A stretch of 36,114 bases of DNA from Calditrichota bacterium (lineage in GTDB: Bacteria > Zhuqueibacterota > Zhuqueibacteria > Thermofontimicrobiales > Thermofontimicrobiaceae). Shown here piece after piece: positions 34,621 through 36,114 of this stretch. The stretch's first letter is position 1. Each line of letters begins with the position of its first letter. A program made the translations under genes and the position numbers. The stretch spans positions 1-36,114 of the forward strand of contig JAADFU010000012.1 of assembly GCA_013152715.1 (NCBI GenBank), read 5' to 3'. Below the pieces are notes generated by a model that was not told the DNA's origin, searched no databases, and saw only the letters and a program-made list of their open reading frames with translations.

Positions 34621-35343
34621 ATGGCACAGGATCATTTTGACATAATTATTTTAACAGCGAGGCCCGCTGCTGGGAAATCAGAAGTGATTAATTTTCTCAA
34701 AAATACTGATGTTCCGACACGATTAAAACGATTTCATATCGGCGAATTTGAAGAAATGGATGACTTCCCTTATGTCTGGGACACTTTTGTGATTGATGAC
34801 ATTTTGAGCAAACACGGCAAACCGCGCTTGTTCACGGATGAGGAGTATTATTTCAAAGATGATTTTATCTGGAATTTGTTCATTGAAAAGATGAATATCG
34901 CCTACGCGCGTAAGCTGGCGTACAATCCCAATTATCACGACACGCACACGCTGATCATCGAGTTTGCTCGTGGCGGCGAAAATGGCATCGGAGAGGCGCT
35001 GTCCTATCTGGACAATGAGATTCTCAAAAAAGCGGGAATTTTTTATCTCGATGTCAGTTACGAAGAATCCGTGCGAAAAAATCGGGCGCGTGCGCGAAAG
35101 GGGCAGGAGGATTCGATTTTATTTCATTCGCTGCCGGACGAAAAAATGGAATTCTATTACAAAACAAACGACTGGGAAAAATTAACCAAAGACGATCCCA
35201 AGTACATCTCTGTCAAAGGAATCAAAGTGCCGTACGCCGTATTTCACAATATGCCTGATTTAACAACACCGGGCGGCGAGCCGCTGGGAAAGGCGCTGGA
35301 AGATACTTTTGGGAGATTGTGGGAGATTAAAATGAAAAAATAG
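34621..35343 (+). CDS. P-loop kinase-like protein of unknown substrate
   Basis: A 240-residue protein with a Walker A loop ARPAAGKS (residues 13-20) right after strand FDIIILT, and a lid-like basic segment SVRKNRARARKGQ near 147-160, together resembling small-molecule or nucleotide kinases. A conserved-looking motif FHIGEFEEMDDFPYVWD lies near 38-54 and HTLIIEFARGG near 108-118. I do not recognise a named family. Its place directly after the sugar-phosphate-type transporter suggests a role on the imported or exchanged compound, which is an inference. GTGAGGAG 8 bases before the ATG fixes the start. Confidence 0.82.
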   Translation: MAQDHFDIIILTARPAAGKSEVINFLKNTDVPTRLKRFHIGEFEEMDDFPYVWDTFVIDDILSKHGKPRLFTDEEYYFKDDFIWNLFIEKMNIAYARKLAYNPNYHDTHTLIIEFARGGENGIGEALSYLDNEILKKAGIFYLDVSYEESVRKNRARARKGQEDSILFHSLPDEKMEFYYKTNDWEKLTKDDPKYISVKGIKVPYAVFHNMPDLTTPGGEPLGKALEDTFGRLWEIKMKK

Positions 35344-35360
35344 CAGGCGGAATAATAGAA

Positions 35361-35397
35361 CGCGGATTTCACGGATTGAACGGATTCTCGCGGATTT
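35361..35397 (+). repeat. Array of four CGGATT units, left flank of the GxxExxY gene
   Basis: CGGATT occurs at 35363, 35372, 35381 and 35391, with steps of 9, 9 and 10 bases and a preceding A or G. The same units in the opposite orientation lie to the right of the gene, so the two arrays form a large inverted repeat around it. From 35398 to 35523 I see no other feature except an AAGGAG ribosome binding site at about 35510. Confidence 0.7.
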
Positions 35398-35523
35398 AAA
35401 AGCAAAAATAAAATATGAATTTACCGTGTTTAATTTCAATAATCTAATCAATGAATTTCACCCAATATATTTTTCACCAAAGTCTTAATAAATTCTTCGG
35501 TATAAAAGAAGGAGACGAATAGA

Positions 35524-35910
35524 ATGCTTCATTCAGACCTAACCAATAAAATTATTAGGGCATTCTATAAAGTTTATAACACGCTTGGCTATGGATTCCT
35601 CGAAAAAGTATATGAAAATGCATTAGCAACGGAATTGCGGAAAGCTGATTGCAAAGTCGAACAACAAAAAAATATTAGAGTTCATTATTTAGGAGAAGTT
35701 GTTGGCGATTATTTTGCTGATTTGATAATTGATGACACTGTGATAGTTGAATTAAAAGCAGCAGAGGGAATTTGTGAAGGACACGAAGCACAGTTACTTA
35801 ACTATTTGAAAGCAACAGACAAAGAAATTGGCTTGCTGTTAAATTTTGGAAAGAAAGCAGAGTTCAAGCGAAAAATATTTACAAATGACAGAAAAAATAT
35901 TAACCTTTGA
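35524..35910 (+). CDS. GxxExxY protein (PD-(D/E)XK nuclease-like fold)
   Basis: The 128-residue protein shows the family's signature GFLEKVY (G24, E27, Y30) following LTNKIIRAFYKVYNTLGY, which matches the GxxExxY family in both length and order. The core carries ADLIIDDTVIVELKA with D66 and E76-x-K78, the active-site spacing of PD-(D/E)XK enzymes, and later EAQLLNYLK. It is probably a small nuclease or nucleic-acid-binding relative; no function is established. AAGGAG 9 bases before the ATG is a clear ribosome binding site. The gene stands alone between inverted CGGATT/AATCCG arrays, which suggests it travels or acts with these repeats. Confidence 0.88.
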   Translation: MLHSDLTNKIIRAFYKVYNTLGYGFLEKVYENALATELRKADCKVEQQKNIRVHYLGEVVGDYFADLIIDDTVIVELKAAEGICEGHEAQLLNYLKATDKEIGLLLNFGKKAEFKRKIFTNDRKNINL

Positions 35911-35936
35911 CAACTTCCGTGCAAACTAAATTATGC

Positions 35937-35999
35937 GTGCGGATTTTCAAATGTAATTTTTTTTAATCTGTGAAAATCCGCACAATCCGTGTGCATCCG
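35937..35999 (+). repeat. AATCCG array and 13-bp hairpin, right flank of the GxxExxY gene
   Basis: AATCTG (35965), AATCCG (35975 and 35984) and CATCCG (35994) follow one another at steps of 10, 9 and 10 bases, the inverse of the left array. GTGCGGATTTTCA (35937-35949) pairs perfectly with TGAAAATCCGCAC (35971-35983), a 13-bp stem with a 21-base loop containing eight T. The T-run is in the loop, so this is not an ordinary terminator of the gene. Confidence 0.72.
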
Positions 36000-36016
36000 T
36001 GTTCCAAAAGAAAAAT

Positions 36017-36114
36017 CTACTTTTTCACCATCCGCCCCTGTACTTTGGAACTCACCTCTTTTCTTTCTTCAATCGTTTGCATCACTAAATCCGATAGCGG
36101 CATATTCAAATTTT
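36017..36114 (-). CDS. Probable 3' end of a minus-strand gene (partial)
   Basis: On the minus strand a frame open at the right edge reads ...NLNMPLSDLVMQTIEERKEV and on to VKK, then a stop at 36019-36017. The 31 visible residues are polar and helical in character and would be the C-terminal end of a protein that starts outside the window. They are too short to name. Confidence 0.4.
   Translation of the reverse strand, partial: NLNMPLSDLVMQTIEERKEVSSKVQGRMVKK

Overview
The window looks like chromosomal DNA of a Gram-negative bacterium of the FCB superphylum, most likely a Calditrichota/KSB1-type lineage. The signs are a type IX secretion (T9SS) type-A sorting domain, a large repeat protein ending in a TPNGDG-type C-terminal domain next to a PorP/SprF-like barrel, a GWxTD-domain protein, an OmpP1/FadL-PorV-type barrel, many Sec signal peptides and lipoboxes, and AT-rich intergenic DNA with good -35/-10 promoters. 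The lineage is inferred from protein style; no rRNA or tRNA gene is visible.

Layout. 1-406: decayed tyrosine-recombinase start on the minus strand behind a perfect consensus promoter. 407-4137 (minus): DUF3160 protein with a T9SS tail, then a membrane-anchored double-PDZ protein with its own terminator. 4367-9606 (plus): AAA/DUF4143 ATPase, DUF456 membrane protein, and an overlapping PAS histidine kinase/sigma-54 activator pair. 9607-10431: AT-rich leader region with a clear promoter about 400 bases ahead of the next gene. 10432-27115: ten co-directional genes closed by a strong terminator. 27425-29976: aromatic-rich lipoprotein and outer-membrane barrel, closed by a terminator. 30061-33069: GWxTD/TPR protein and an SDR reductase. 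33200-35343: MFS organophosphate-type transporter and a P-loop protein. 35361-35999: GxxExxY nuclease-fold protein bracketed by inverted arrays of a short repeat. The right edge holds a probable minus-strand gene end.

The centrepiece is the 16.7-kb operon 10432-27115. It encodes a 1,847-residue surface-type protein of 16 Ig-like modules, a PorP/SprF-like barrel with an extra C-terminal half, an ExbB/TolQ/MotA-type proton channel that unusually carries two Ig-like (Big_1-type) domains, two ExbD/TolR-type subunits, a TonB-topology protein, three paralogous TPR proteins (two of them lipoproteins) and a secreted protein of unknown function. Read together this resembles a proton-motive-force-driven envelope machine coupled to a surface adhesin: the adhesin/PorP pair recalls sprB-sprF of Bacteroidota gliding, and the one-ExbB plus two-ExbD motor with TPR and TonB-like parts recalls the Agl-Glt machinery of Myxococcus. 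The joint function is an inference; the gene content and order are seen directly.
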